Origin: an uncultured Pseudomonadales bacterium | Lineage (GTDB): Bacteria; Pseudomonadota; Gammaproteobacteria; Pseudomonadales; Balneatricaceae | DNA: 64,000 nucleotides | Direction of reading: 5' to 3' | Assembly: GCA_938084925.1 (NCBI GenBank) | Contig: CALKFY010000038.1 | Span: forward strand, 1 to 64,000 | Shown: positions 27,930-36,516 of the stretch, piece after piece | Position numbering within the stretch: the first letter of the stretch is position 1 | Layout: each line of letters begins with the position of its first letter | Made by a program: the position numbers and the translations under genes | Notes under the pieces: model-generated | Told to the model about the DNA's origin: nothing | Seen by the model: the letters and a program-made list of their open reading frames with translations, nothing else | Databases searched by the model: none

Positions 27930-28670
27930 TTATTCAGTAGAGCTTTCTACTTCAGTCCACATAGCAGAACCACCAGCGGCTTTGGCTACCACTTCAAGCT
28001 TATCAGCGTGAGCTATCAGCTCTTCACTGCTAGCATACACTACGGTTAGGCCACCGCCATCAACACGGGTCTGCACTTGTTTAGCGTTATCGCCTTGACC
28101 CGCTTCGGCGTCATTGCCGGCTAGCAGCAAGTTGGTTTGACCACCGGTCATAGCAAGATAAACGTCTGCTAGTATCTCGGAGTCCAACAAGGCCCCGTGT
28201 AGCTCACGGTGACCGTTATCTATGTAGTAACGTCGGCATAAGGCATCTAGGTTGTTCTTTTGCCCAGGATGCTTCTGACGCGCCATAATCAAGGAATCGG
28301 TAACATCACAGATGTCACGAATCTTAGGTAACTTAGTACCACGAGCTTTGGCTAGCATGCCTAACTCGTTGTCAAGGAAGCCAACGTCAAAAGGCGCGTT
28401 ATGGATAATTAGCTCAGCACCATCGATATAAGCCAAAAACTCATCAGCTACAGCCGCGAATACAGGCTTATCGGCCAAGAACTCTTCTGTGATACCGTGT
28501 ACAGCCTGGGCTTCCATGGGTACATCACGTTCTGGCTGTATATATTGATGATAGTTGTTGCCCGTTAGACGACGGTTAATCATCTCCACGGCACCAATTT
28601 CTACCAGCTTGTCACCCCGTTTAGGGTCAAGGCCTGTAGTTTCCGTATCTAGTACGACTATTCTTCCCAC
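27930..28670 (-). CDS. dnaQ: DNA polymerase III epsilon subunit (proofreading exonuclease)
   Basis: 3'-5' proofreading exonuclease of the replicative polymerase. The 246 residues contain ExoI VLDTETTGLDP, ExoII IIHNAPFDVGFLD and ExoIII (GHRELHGALLDSEILADVYLAM) with the DEDDh residues. A C-terminal tail would bind the alpha subunit. The start is GTG at 28670, and no better start is seen. It follows rnhA on the same strand, as in many gammaproteobacteria. Confidence 0.95.
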   Translation of the reverse strand: MGRIVVLDTETTGLDPKRGDKLVEIGAVEMINRRLTGNNYHQYIQPERDVPMEAQAVHGITEEFLADKPVFAAVADEFLAYIDGAELIIHNAPFDVGFLDNELGMLAKARGTKLPKIRDICDVTDSLIMARQKHPGQKNNLDALCRRYYIDNGHRELHGALLDSEILADVYLAMTGGQTNLLLAGNDAEAGQGDNAKQVQTRVDGGGLTVVYASSEELIAHADKLEVVAKAAGGSAMWTEVESSTE

Positions 28671-28735
28671 TGTTACACTCTCATGTTTACTAAGATAATC
28701 TTAGCTTATCAATTATAAGCGACCAGTAACCAACC

Positions 28736-29170
28736 CTATACCTGCTCTGCAGCGCCTAGGTTTGCTAGCTGATCGGCAATTTCGTTTTCCTCATGACCAC
28801 TATGGCCTTTCACCCAGTGCCAGTGCACTTCGTGTTTTTGTACCTGTTGGTCTAGCTGTTGCCATAGGTCGGCATTCTTTACTGGCTTGCGCGCAGCGGT
28901 CATCCAACCTTTGGCTTTCCAGCCGTGAATCCACTCGGTAATACCTTGGCGCACATACTGGGAGTCAGTTGTAAGCTGTACAACACAAGGACGCTTGAGG
29001 GCGGCTAAGCCCTTGATCGCGGCCATTAGCTCCATGCGGTTGTTAGTGGTGAGTATCTCGCCACCATGTAAACGCTTATCTTGTTGCTTGTAACGCATTA
29101 GTACGCCCCAACCACCTGGCCCCGGATTACCTTTACAGGCACCGTCCGTGAACATTTCAATCTCATCCAT
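28736..29170 (-). CDS. rnhA: Ribonuclease HI
   Basis: Degrades RNA in RNA-DNA hybrids. The 144 residues carry the catalytic residues in [33 protein letters not shown] and [12 protein letters not shown]. The ATG overlaps the stop of the upstream methyltransferase gene by one base, so the two are translationally coupled. Confidence 0.97.
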   Translation of the reverse strand: MDEIEMFTDGACKGNPGPGGWGVLMRYKQQDKRLHGGEILTTNNRMELMAAIKGLAALKRPCVVQLTTDSQYVRQGITEWIHGWKAKGWMTAARKPVKNADLWQQLDQQVQKHEVHWHWVKGHSGHEENEIADQLANLGAAEQV

Positions 29171-29931
29171 TACTTTTGTCTCGACCTAACTTGGCCATCT
29201 ACTTTTGCTAAACCTAATTGCGGGCGTCTAATCTTGGCACGCCAAGATGGCTTGTGATTGCGCAAACGCGTTTCCTGCTTAACAGCGCTCATGACATACA
29301 CAGCACCAAAGCGTTTGGCGAACCCCTGCCCCAAGCGTTCCATTTTAACAGTACGCTGCAACCATTTGTGATTATTTATAGGTAATCGGTAAAAACTTCG
29401 GCTACATTCGACTACTTTGAAATTTAATAGACTCAACCAGTCCTGCAAGCGCTGAGCAGACAAGAAACGGTTCTTCCATGGAAAGCCTCGATGCATACGC
29501 AGAGCACGCCACAACCCCCATGAGCTGTATGGATTAAAACCACAAATAATCATGCGCCCACCGGGCATCACTACTCTTGCTGCCTCGCGCAGCATATCAT
29601 GGGGATCTTGGGAGATATCAAAGACGTGCTGTATAACCAATGCCTGCACGGAGTCATTAGCCAAGGGCAAATTATGGGGGTCCATAATAACTTGCGTATC
29701 CATACCGGCGTGAGCGCCTAGCAAGATAGTACGGGGCATATTGGCAGAAAGCTGTGCTGCGCAATCTGAGCCAGGGCCCACGTGTACACGATAGACGCCA
29801 AAGCATTGTTTTAAATGGCTGCCTAGCTCATGATTTTCTGATTCTAATAAGGCTTGACCAAGGGGGCTTCGCAACCATTCTTCAAAGCTTAGTTGTTCTT
29901 GGTCATAGCTTGTTAAACCACGAATTTGCAT
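29170..29931 (-). CDS. Class I SAM-dependent methyltransferase (YafS-like)
   Basis: A 253-residue cytosolic protein. The central part ([45 protein letters not shown]) is the typical motif II/III part of a class I methyltransferase. The motif I glycine loop is degenerate (HVGPGSD). The C terminus is rich in arginine and lysine. It lies between gloB (divergent) and rnhA, where E. coli carries yafS, so orthology to YafS is likely. The substrate is unknown. Confidence 0.82.
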   Translation of the reverse strand: MQIRGLTSYDQEQLSFEEWLRSPLGQALLESENHELGSHLKQCFGVYRVHVGPGSDCAAQLSANMPRTILLGAHAGMDTQVIMDPHNLPLANDSVQALVIQHVFDISQDPHDMLREAARVVMPGGRMIICGFNPYSSWGLWRALRMHRGFPWKNRFLSAQRLQDWLSLLNFKVVECSRSFYRLPINNHKWLQRTVKMERLGQGFAKRFGAVYVMSAVKQETRLRNHKPSWRAKIRRPQLGLAKVDGQVRSRQK

Positions 29932-29958
29932 AATTTAAACACTTCCACTTGCTAGTCG

Positions 29959-29982
29959 TTACAAGCAACTATAGGCTTGTAA
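29959..29982. promoter_or_regulatory. Inverted repeat in the gloB/methyltransferase divergent promoter region
   Basis: The arms TTACAAGC and GCTTGTAA match perfectly around an 8-bp spacer containing TATAG. Such symmetry between divergent genes suggests an operator; the regulator is unknown. Confidence 0.4.
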
Positions 29983-30011
29983 AATATAAGCGATAAGTAC
30001 CTGAGGCACAA

Positions 30012-30788
30012 ATGACAAATACTATTACACCACTTGCTGCATTTGACGACAATTATATATGGTGTATCGCTGATGCACAGCAAAAAAAAGCGGCTGTTGT
30101 CGACCCAGGTGACGCCCAACCCGTACTCGACTTTATTGAAGAAAATGGCTATGAGCTAGTCGCCATACTAGTAACCCACCACCATTTTGACCATACAGGG
30201 GGCATTACCAAGATTATCGACACCTTAGGCGATATGCCGGTTTACGGCGGTACCGATACCCCTTGCGCCCACATTAATCATCCACTACAAGACAAAGATA
30301 GTATTAATGTATTAGCTCAGGACTTCCAGCTGCTCACTATTCCAGGCCATACCCTTGATCATGTTGCCTACCATGACGCTAAGAACCAACACCTATTTTG
30401 TGGTGACACTTTGTTTCTTGGTGGCTGTGGCCGCGTGTTTGAAGGCACTATGCCGCAAATGCACGCCTCTTTGCACACTCTAATGTCTTTGCCTGCTGAC
30501 ACCTTGGCTTATCCTACGCACGAATACAGCTTAGCCAACTTGGCTTTTGCCGAGGCCGTTGAACCAGACAATCTAGATATACAGAAAGCTATTGAGCAAG
30601 CCCAGAAATTACGCCAAACAGGCACACCAACATTGCCCACGCAACTTGCTACAGAAGCCCTAATCAATCCTTTTGTACGCTGCCATATACCTAGTGTTAT
30701 TGTTGCCGCTCAACAAAGAGCCGAAAGCAAACTCGATAGTCAGGCCGACGTCTTTGCCACCTTAAGAGAATGGAAAAACAACTTTTAA
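30012..30788 (+). CDS. gloB: Hydroxyacylglutathione hydrolase (glyoxalase II)
   Basis: Hydrolyses S-D-lactoylglutathione in methylglyoxal detoxification. The metallo-beta-lactamase fold is shown by THHHFDHTGG, the metal-binding FCGDTLFLGGCGR, and the glutathione-binding C-terminal part ending in LREWKNNF. The 258 residues are the normal length, and GAGG precedes the ATG. It is one of several glutathione-dependent enzymes in the window (gor, frmA, frmB). Confidence 0.96.
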   Translation: MTNTITPLAAFDDNYIWCIADAQQKKAAVVDPGDAQPVLDFIEENGYELVAILVTHHHFDHTGGITKIIDTLGDMPVYGGTDTPCAHINHPLQDKDSINVLAQDFQLLTIPGHTLDHVAYHDAKNQHLFCGDTLFLGGCGRVFEGTMPQMHASLHTLMSLPADTLAYPTHEYSLANLAFAEAVEPDNLDIQKAIEQAQKLRQTGTPTLPTQLATEALINPFVRCHIPSVIVAAQQRAESKLDSQADVFATLREWKNNF

Positions 30789-30913
30789 GCCAATGTCAGG
30801 CCCTTTATAGGCAAAAAAGGCTGAAAACCTTGGCATCAGTAGCCTAGTTTCTTGCAATATGACGTACCTATACCTAAAATTAGGCACTTCTTTTTTGTGC
30901 TACATCTTTGTCC

Positions 30914-32932
30914 ATGCCTCGACTCCCAAGCTTACAACGTAAAACCCCGCTTACCCGCACTAGCCGTTTTTGGCTTGTTGCATCAATGACATTGGTTTTG
31001 TCAGCTTGTGAGCAAAATAGTGTACAACCAAAAATCGCACAAGGTACAACAGCTGAGCAAAAAACCTTACCAACACAAGTTGCCGTTAAAGCTACCGAGC
31101 TAACTACCGAGCAGCAAATAGCAGCCCGCCAAATGTTCTCACCTCGCACCCTTGAGGACTCTCCTTCTGTCGACGTAACGCCAGAAATACAACTAACGCT
31201 AGCAAAACCAGCAGTTGAACAAAGCCCACCAACGAAGCAAGCTGACGTTATCAGATTCAGTAGCGAAGATATTAGCGAAACTGAGCCAACCATAGAATCC
31301 GAACAACAAGACACTGCTGCTCAGTTATTGGCTAAGCCATATGCTGAACTAGGCTTGCCAGAACAACTTGTGGTTGAAACTACTAAAACTCCTGTAGTTA
31401 CTGAATTTACTGACGCTACTAATACACTACCCCAAGCTGCCGCAATCGACCTAGAACAAGTTGTAGTTATCGAGCCAGCGTTACCGGTTGAGCCTGTACA
31501 ACCCCCACCAATTTTGGACCTATGGCAAATAACCGCCAATCACTTTAGCTTACCAGACATTGATGAAACAGCAGCCATTGCTTCACGTATTGCACCTTAT
31601 GATGCCCGCTACCGAAAAAGAACGGATTACATGCAAAAGGTAACCGCACGCTCAAGCCGTTACTATCATTATGTTCTAAGTGAAGTTCTAGAAGCAGGTT
31701 TGCCTGGCGAACTTGCCCTACTACCTTTTATTGAAAGTGGATTTGATACCTTTGCCTATTCCCACGGCCGCGCTGCCGGTGCCTGGCAATTTATCCCATC
31801 TACCGGCCGTATGTTTGGTTTAAAGCAAACCTGGTGGTACGACGGTCGCCGTGACATAGTCGCATCCACTGGCGCAGCGATTAAGTACCTAAGCCAACTA
31901 CATAAGCGTTTTGACAACGATTGGTATTTGGCTATTGCAGCTTATAATGGCGGCCCAGGTACCGTTAGCAAAGCTATTAAGGCTAACAAAAAATTAGGCA
32001 AGGCTACCGATTACTGGTCCTTGAGCCTGCCTAAAGAAACTATGCATTATGTGCCTAAGTTACTGGGTTTCAGCCAAGTTATTTATGATCATGCAGGTAC
32101 TGACAAGCTCACCACCGTTGCTAACGAATCACATTTTGAAATTGTGGGCATTGCATCGCAAATCGATTTAGCCCTAGCCGCAGAACTTGCCGATATCTCG
32201 ATTGAAGAGCTATATCGTTACAACTCTGGTTTCAACCAATTTGCTACGGACCCAGATGGGCCTCATCAGCTAGTATTGCCTATTGAGAAGGCCGCCGCAT
32301 TTAGCGCCAAAATCGATGCTTTACCCGCCACAAAGCGCATTCAATGGCGTCGTATCACCATCAAACAAGGTGATAGCCTTCTAGGCCTGGCCAAGCGTCA
32401 CAATATCTCTGTCGATGCAATTCGATCCCTTAACAACATTCGTGGTAACGTGATTGTAGCCGGCAAGCCACTATTGATCCCAACTGCCAGCAAGGACGCC
32501 CAGGCCTACAGCCTTAGCGCAGCACAGCGGGTGCTTTTACATCAGCAAAAGCAATCTCAAAAGAATGCCAGCAACCGTATAGAACACAAGGTCAAAAGCG
32601 GTGAAAGCCTTTGGCTTATCGCTAAGCAGTACAAGGTGACGGTTAACCAAATCGTTGCTTGGAATAAAATTGGTCTGCGTGCCCCACTACAAATTGGCCA
32701 AAAGCTAAATGTGTGGCCACGTGTACCTAGCACCAAGTTATCTGACGGTTCACGTCAGGTGGTCAAAAAGCTTACTTACAAGGTACGCAGTGGCGACAAC
32801 CTATCCAAGATTGCCTGGCGTTTTAATGTCAGCATCAATGATATCAAGCGTTGGAACGATGACCTCAAGAAGTACATCCAACCAGGTCAAAAGCTTACCC
32901 TCTACATTGACGTGACTAAGTCTCGCAGCTAA
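30914..32932 (+). CDS. mltD: Membrane-bound lytic murein transglycosylase D with three LysM domains
   Basis: Outer-membrane lipoprotein that cleaves peptidoglycan glycan strands. The signal sequence ends in a lipobox (LVLSAC). A long acidic, proline-rich, low-complexity linker covers roughly residues 25-200. The SLT domain has the catalytic glutamate in LLPFIESGFDTFAYS, then GAWQFIPSTGRMFGL and AIAAYNGGPGTV. Three LysM repeats close the protein (IKQGDSLLGLAKRH, VKSGESLWLIAKQY, VRSGDNLSKIAWRF). The track starts at a TTG two codons earlier; the ATG at 30914 was preferred, though no good ribosome binding site is visible. E. coli MltD is shorter (452 residues). Confidence 0.93.
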   Translation: MPRLPSLQRKTPLTRTSRFWLVASMTLVLSACEQNSVQPKIAQGTTAEQKTLPTQVAVKATELTTEQQIAARQMFSPRTLEDSPSVDVTPEIQLTLAKPAVEQSPPTKQADVIRFSSEDISETEPTIESEQQDTAAQLLAKPYAELGLPEQLVVETTKTPVVTEFTDATNTLPQAAAIDLEQVVVIEPALPVEPVQPPPILDLWQITANHFSLPDIDETAAIASRIAPYDARYRKRTDYMQKVTARSSRYYHYVLSEVLEAGLPGELALLPFIESGFDTFAYSHGRAAGAWQFIPSTGRMFGLKQTWWYDGRRDIVASTGAAIKYLSQLHKRFDNDWYLAIAAYNGGPGTVSKAIKANKKLGKATDYWSLSLPKETMHYVPKLLGFSQVIYDHAGTDKLTTVANESHFEIVGIASQIDLALAAELADISIEELYRYNSGFNQFATDPDGPHQLVLPIEKAAAFSAKIDALPATKRIQWRRITIKQGDSLLGLAKRHNISVDAIRSLNNIRGNVIVAGKPLLIPTASKDAQAYSLSAAQRVLLHQQKQSQKNASNRIEHKVKSGESLWLIAKQYKVTVNQIVAWNKIGLRAPLQIGQKLNVWPRVPSTKLSDGSRQVVKKLTYKVRSGDNLSKIAWRFNVSINDIKRWNDDLKKYIQPGQKLTLYIDVTKSRS

Positions 32933-32986
32933 ATCTTCGCCCTAATTAGTGGCACTAACATTGACGTTTGTGCCAAGCAACCGCAT

Positions 32987-33179
32987 GGCCTGAACACTTA
33001 TCTGTATGGCCTTAGTTCCTTGGCTGGCTTTGCCAGCTTCCCTGCGCATCCAGCTAGTCCATGGGCGCTGCGGAACTCGGTCTAAAAGACAGACCTCAGA
33101 CAGTCCTCGCGCTATTCCTATGATCTAGCAGCCCTGCTCGGCTGCGTCATAATCGGCCACACAGATAAATGTTCAGGCC
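32987..33179. mobile_element. MITE-like non-coding element with 25-bp inverted ends
   Basis: A 193-bp segment bounded by imperfect 25-bp inverted repeats (23 of 25 positions match). Each arm begins and ends with GGCC; the left arm starts GGCCTGAACA and the right arm ends TGTTCAGGCC. The interior carries three smaller hairpins (GCTGGC/GCCAGC, GGTCT/AGACC, GCAGCC/GGCTGC) and no ORF. No target-site duplication is obvious. It could be a miniature transposable element or a structured dispersed repeat. Confidence 0.6.
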
Positions 33180-33301
33180 CTGATAGATTCTGTCAATACC
33201 CATAGAGCTAAGGCCACATCGACAAAAGCCATGCTTCGGCGACAGCTTAGCAGTGCCTAGAACACTAACCAAGCACTGGCCAAACACTGTCTAACAAGCA
33301 C

Positions 33302-33329
33302 AAAAAAGCCCCGCTGTGCGAGGCCTTTT
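33302..33329 (-). terminator. Terminator of the BMP transporter operon
   Basis: On the minus strand GGCCTCGC pairs with GCGGGGC (one G-T pair), followed by six T residues, 20 bp after the stop of the binding-protein gene. Confidence 0.8.
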
Positions 33330-33349
33330 GGATAAGGGTTTAGACTAGC

Positions 33350-34414
33350 TTATAGCTTGTCGTCTACACCTTGTACATACCAGTTCATACCTAGAAGGTC
33401 GCCGATGGCAACAGTTTCGCCTTCAGCTGCAGCTAGAGTACCGTCTTGCTTGTAAACAGGACCAGCAAATGGGTGTAGCTCACCGCTAGTGATAGCAGCA
33501 GTAGTGGCTTCAGCCATCGCCTTCACGTCAGCTGGCATGTTTTCAAATGCGCCCATGCCAACCATACCTGAGTCCATGCCACCGAAAGTATCAGTGCTTT
33601 CCCAAGTACCGTTCAACGCCGCTTCAGTACGTGCGATGTAGTACGGTGCCCAGTCATCAATGATAGAAGTCAAAACAGTCTTAGGACCGAAAGCAGACAT
33701 ATCAGAAGCCTGACCGAATGCGTAGACGCCCTGCTCTGCAGCAACCTGTACGGCAGCAGTAGAGTCAGTGTGCTGAGTAATAATATCAGCACCCTGGCTG
33801 ATTAATACCTTAGCAGCGTCAGCTTCTTTACCTGGATCAAACCAAGAGTTAACCCATACAACCTTTAATTTGAAGTCTGGGTTTACAGTTTGTGCACCCA
33901 ACAAGAAGGCGTTGATGCCACGTACAACTTCTGGAATTGGGAAAGATGCGATGTAACCAGCAGTACCAGTCTTAGACATCTTGGCCGCTATCTGGCCGAT
34001 AACATAACGACCTTCATAGAAACGAGAAGAATAAGTAGCTACGTTGTCAGCACGCTTGTAACCTGTAGCGTGTTCAAACTTAACATCTGGGAACTTCTTG
34101 GCTACCTTAAGAGTAGGATCCATGTAACCAAAAGAAGTAGTGTAGATAAGGCCTGCGCCCTGACGAGCTAGACGTGTGATTGTACGTTCAGCATCTGGAC
34201 CTTCTGGAACGTTTTCTACAAATACAGTTTCAACCTTATCACCTAGCTTTGCTTCAACAGCTAAACGACCTTGGTCGTGCTGGTAAGTCCAACCATGGTC
34301 GCCTGGAGGGCCAATGTAGATAAAACCAACTTTCAACTTGTCAGCAGCAAACGCTGATACGGACATAGCGGATGCTAATGCCACTGCAGCGGCTGCAGTA
34401 AACAACTTTTTCAT
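33350..34414 (-). CDS. BMP-family ABC transporter substrate-binding lipoprotein-like protein
   Basis: Periplasmic binding protein of the Bmp/PnrA/TmpC family, whose characterised members bind nucleosides or purines. The 354-residue protein has a classical signal peptide ending in VSAFA. The mature part shows KVGFIYIGPPGDHGWTYQHDQGR, RLARQGAGLIYTTSFGYMDP and AGYIASFPIPEVVRGINAF. There is no lipobox cysteine. The track start is a TTG; the ATG at 34414 has AGGAGAA at good distance. It is the last gene of the importer cluster and has its own candidate promoter, consistent with higher expression than the membrane parts. Confidence 0.92.
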   Translation of the reverse strand: MKKLFTAAAAVALASAMSVSAFAADKLKVGFIYIGPPGDHGWTYQHDQGRLAVEAKLGDKVETVFVENVPEGPDAERTITRLARQGAGLIYTTSFGYMDPTLKVAKKFPDVKFEHATGYKRADNVATYSSRFYEGRYVIGQIAAKMSKTGTAGYIASFPIPEVVRGINAFLLGAQTVNPDFKLKVVWVNSWFDPGKEADAAKVLISQGADIITQHTDSTAAVQVAAEQGVYAFGQASDMSAFGPKTVLTSIIDDWAPYYIARTEAALNGTWESTDTFGGMDSGMVGMGAFENMPADVKAMAEATTAAITSGELHPFAGPVYKQDGTLAAAEGETVAIGDLLGMNWYVQGVDDKL

Positions 34415-34489
34415 GAACAATTCTCCTCAGTATTATAAAACTGGCGTATGCCAGACTGGGCACTTCAGTTGTGCCTTTTATTATTGTGT

Positions 34490-34513
34490 GGTCAGGCGAT
34501 TATACGCCTAACC
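34490..34513 (-). promoter_or_regulatory. Palindrome around a TATAAT upstream of the BMP gene
   Basis: On the minus strand GGTTAGGCG and CGCCTGACC (8 of 9 pairs) flank a perfect TATAAT. It may be an internal promoter with an operator, or an intercistronic hairpin. Two further hairpins (GGCAC/GTGCC and CTGGC/GCCAG) lie between it and the ATG. The -35 is weak. Confidence 0.4.
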
Positions 34514-34524
34514 GACATAAATTA

Positions 34525-35445
34525 TCAGCGATCAGGGACAAATCCTCGCCCTAACGACGCCGGCGTATTTATCACGGACAGTCTACGATTTGTTGAGATA
34601 ACAATCAAAGCTAAAATGGTCGCAACATAAGGTAGAGATGATAACAATTGTGAAGGGATACCCATCCCCATACCTTGAGCGTATAAACCAAGAATCCAAA
34701 CACCACCGAATAAGTATGCGCCGGCCGCCAAACGACCTGGTAGCCAAGTAGAAAATACTACCAAAGCCAAGGCAATCCAGCCACGACCTGCGGTCATATT
34801 CTCGATCCACTGAGGTGTATAAACCAATGACAAGTAGGCACCAGCCAAACCGGACGTCATGCCACCAAAAGCAATACACGCGTAACGCACTTTGATAACC
34901 GAATAACCTAACGCGTGGGCAGAATCATGATTTTGCCCTACAGCACGGATAATCAACCCCATACGAGTACGTTTGAGTACATAGGCCACACCAACCGTAA
35001 GACCAAGGGAGATATACACCAAAGGATCCTGGCCAAATACAAGCTTACCAACATAAGGCAAGTCTGTTAGTACTGGAATGGACACATAGCCAAGTTTAAT
35101 GCCAGGCATACCGACAAAACCACTACCGATCAAACCTGACAACCCCAAGCCTAACAAAGTAATCGATAAGCCCGTGGCCACCTGATTTGTGACTAAGGTT
35201 TGCGTCATGAAAGCAAATAGTAACGACATGGCGGTACCAGCAACCATAGCCATCAATATCCCAACCCAAGCTGAACCAGTAATCTGAGCCATAGCAAAGC
35301 CGCTCACAGCCCCCATAACCATCATACCTTCGATACCGAGGTTAAGAACGCCAGAGCGCTCTACCACTAACTCACCAATAGCAGCTAGCAATAACGGCGT
35401 AGAGGCCGTGATAATGGTTAAGATAATGGCTTCATAGGCACTCAT
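34525..35445 (-). CDS. ABC transporter permease (BMP/nucleoside-type), subunit 2
   Basis: A 306-residue inner-membrane permease of the BPD_transp_2 family, with about eight to ten hydrophobic segments and the family start GELVVERSGVLNLGIEGMM. The cytoplasmic coupling region is IRAVGQNHDSAHALGYSVIKVRY. It resembles YufQ/NupQ of nucleoside importers. The start overlaps the end of the other permease gene by four bases (ATGA), so the two are translationally coupled and form a heterodimeric channel. Confidence 0.9.
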   Translation of the reverse strand: MSAYEAIILTIITASTPLLLAAIGELVVERSGVLNLGIEGMMVMGAVSGFAMAQITGSAWVGILMAMVAGTAMSLLFAFMTQTLVTNQVATGLSITLLGLGLSGLIGSGFVGMPGIKLGYVSIPVLTDLPYVGKLVFGQDPLVYISLGLTVGVAYVLKRTRMGLIIRAVGQNHDSAHALGYSVIKVRYACIAFGGMTSGLAGAYLSLVYTPQWIENMTAGRGWIALALVVFSTWLPGRLAAGAYLFGGVWILGLYAQGMGMGIPSQLLSSLPYVATILALIVISTNRRLSVINTPASLGRGFVPDR

Positions 35446-36515
35446 TGTGCACCTCCTTTGGCTTTAAGCAGACGCACGCGATAATGAATCAAGGTATCGC
35501 ACATAAGAATAAAAAATAACAACATGCCCTGGAATACCTGGGCCGTTTTATCGGAAATGCCCAGTTCAATTTGCACACCCTCACCACCTATATAACTAAT
35601 AGCAAGTAATAGACCGGCAAAGATCACCCCAATGGGGTTAAGACGTCCCAAGAAGGCCACGATAATGGCGGTAAAACCATAGTTAGGTGAAATATTAGGT
35701 TGTAACTGACCAATAGGGCCAGCTACTTCAATGATGCCAGCTAAGCCTGCAAGGCCACCGGACAACAAGAAGCAGAACCACACCATTTTGGTTTGCGAGA
35801 AACCAGCAAAGGCACCAGCACGCGGCGCATTACCAATCACGCGTACCTCAAAGCCCTTGATAGTGCGGTGCATTACCCAGTACAAGATAAGCGCCGTAAC
35901 CAAAGCTATGATCAAACCTAGATGCACACGACCATCGCCAAACATGGGGATCAGATGCCAGCCATCAAAAGCTACTGACTTAGGAAAGTTGTAGCCATGT
36001 GGATCTTTCCAAGGCCCCCTTACCAGCCAATCAAGTAGCAATTGTGCGATGTAAACCAACATTAAACTAGTTAGGATTTCGTTAACCCCAAAGCGGATCT
36101 TTAGAAACGCCGGTATGGCAGCCAACAAAGCACCACCCAGCATACCTAAAGCCAACATGGCCACAAACGCTAGTGGCGATTGCCATTCAGCAAAGAAAAT
36201 AGGAATAATTGCGCCTAGTATAGCGCCTGCTGTAAGCTGACCTTCGGCACCAATGTTCCACACGTTAGCGCGGAAAGTTACCGACAGACCGACACCTATC
36301 AATACCAAAGGTGCGGCTTTTACCAATACTTCTTCAATGGACCAAAGGTTGGTCAAAGGGTCGATAAAGTAGATATATAGCGCTGTTAAAGGCGGTTGAC
36401 CCATGGCAGCAAAGACAACACCACCCAAAAGAACTGTTAAAGTGATCGCCAATAACGGTGAGGCAAAGTGCATCAAGCGTGAGGCCTGAGCGCGTTTTTC
36501 TAATATCAACTGCAT
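35442..36515 (-). CDS. ABC transporter permease (BMP/nucleoside-type), subunit 1
   Basis: A 357-residue inner-membrane permease, partner of the downstream permease. It shows LIGVGLSVTFRANVWNIGAEGQLTAGAILGA, typical of YufP/NupP-type subunits, and a coupling segment EVRVIGNAPRAGAFAGFS. The track start lies inside the ATPase gene; the ATG at 36515, one base after the ATPase stop and preceded by GGAGG at the right spacing, is preferred. Confidence 0.91.
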   Translation of the reverse strand: MQLILEKRAQASRLMHFASPLLAITLTVLLGGVVFAAMGQPPLTALYIYFIDPLTNLWSIEEVLVKAAPLVLIGVGLSVTFRANVWNIGAEGQLTAGAILGAIIPIFFAEWQSPLAFVAMLALGMLGGALLAAIPAFLKIRFGVNEILTSLMLVYIAQLLLDWLVRGPWKDPHGYNFPKSVAFDGWHLIPMFGDGRVHLGLIIALVTALILYWVMHRTIKGFEVRVIGNAPRAGAFAGFSQTKMVWFCFLLSGGLAGLAGIIEVAGPIGQLQPNISPNYGFTAIIVAFLGRLNPIGVIFAGLLLAISYIGGEGVQIELGISDKTAQVFQGMLLFFILMCDTLIHYRVRLLKAKGGAQ

Positions 36516-36516
36516 C

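Larger units (their letters stand above)
32933..33349. other. Gene-free stretch of 417 bp
   Basis: No convincing ORF in any frame. It holds a possible GGCAC/GTGCC hairpin just after mltD, the 193-bp MITE-like element, about 120 bp in which nothing was recognised, and the terminator of the BMP gene. Confidence 0.8.

Noticed and set aside
30880-31314. 144-residue minus-strand ORF rich in serine, valine and cysteine
   Set aside because: It is antisense to the low-complexity linker region of mltD; its composition mirrors that linker.
32933-33349. Degraded protein gene or tRNA in the long gap after mltD
   Set aside because: No frame gives a recognisable protein remnant and no cloverleaf or T-loop sequence was seen; the inverted-repeat element explains most of the gap.
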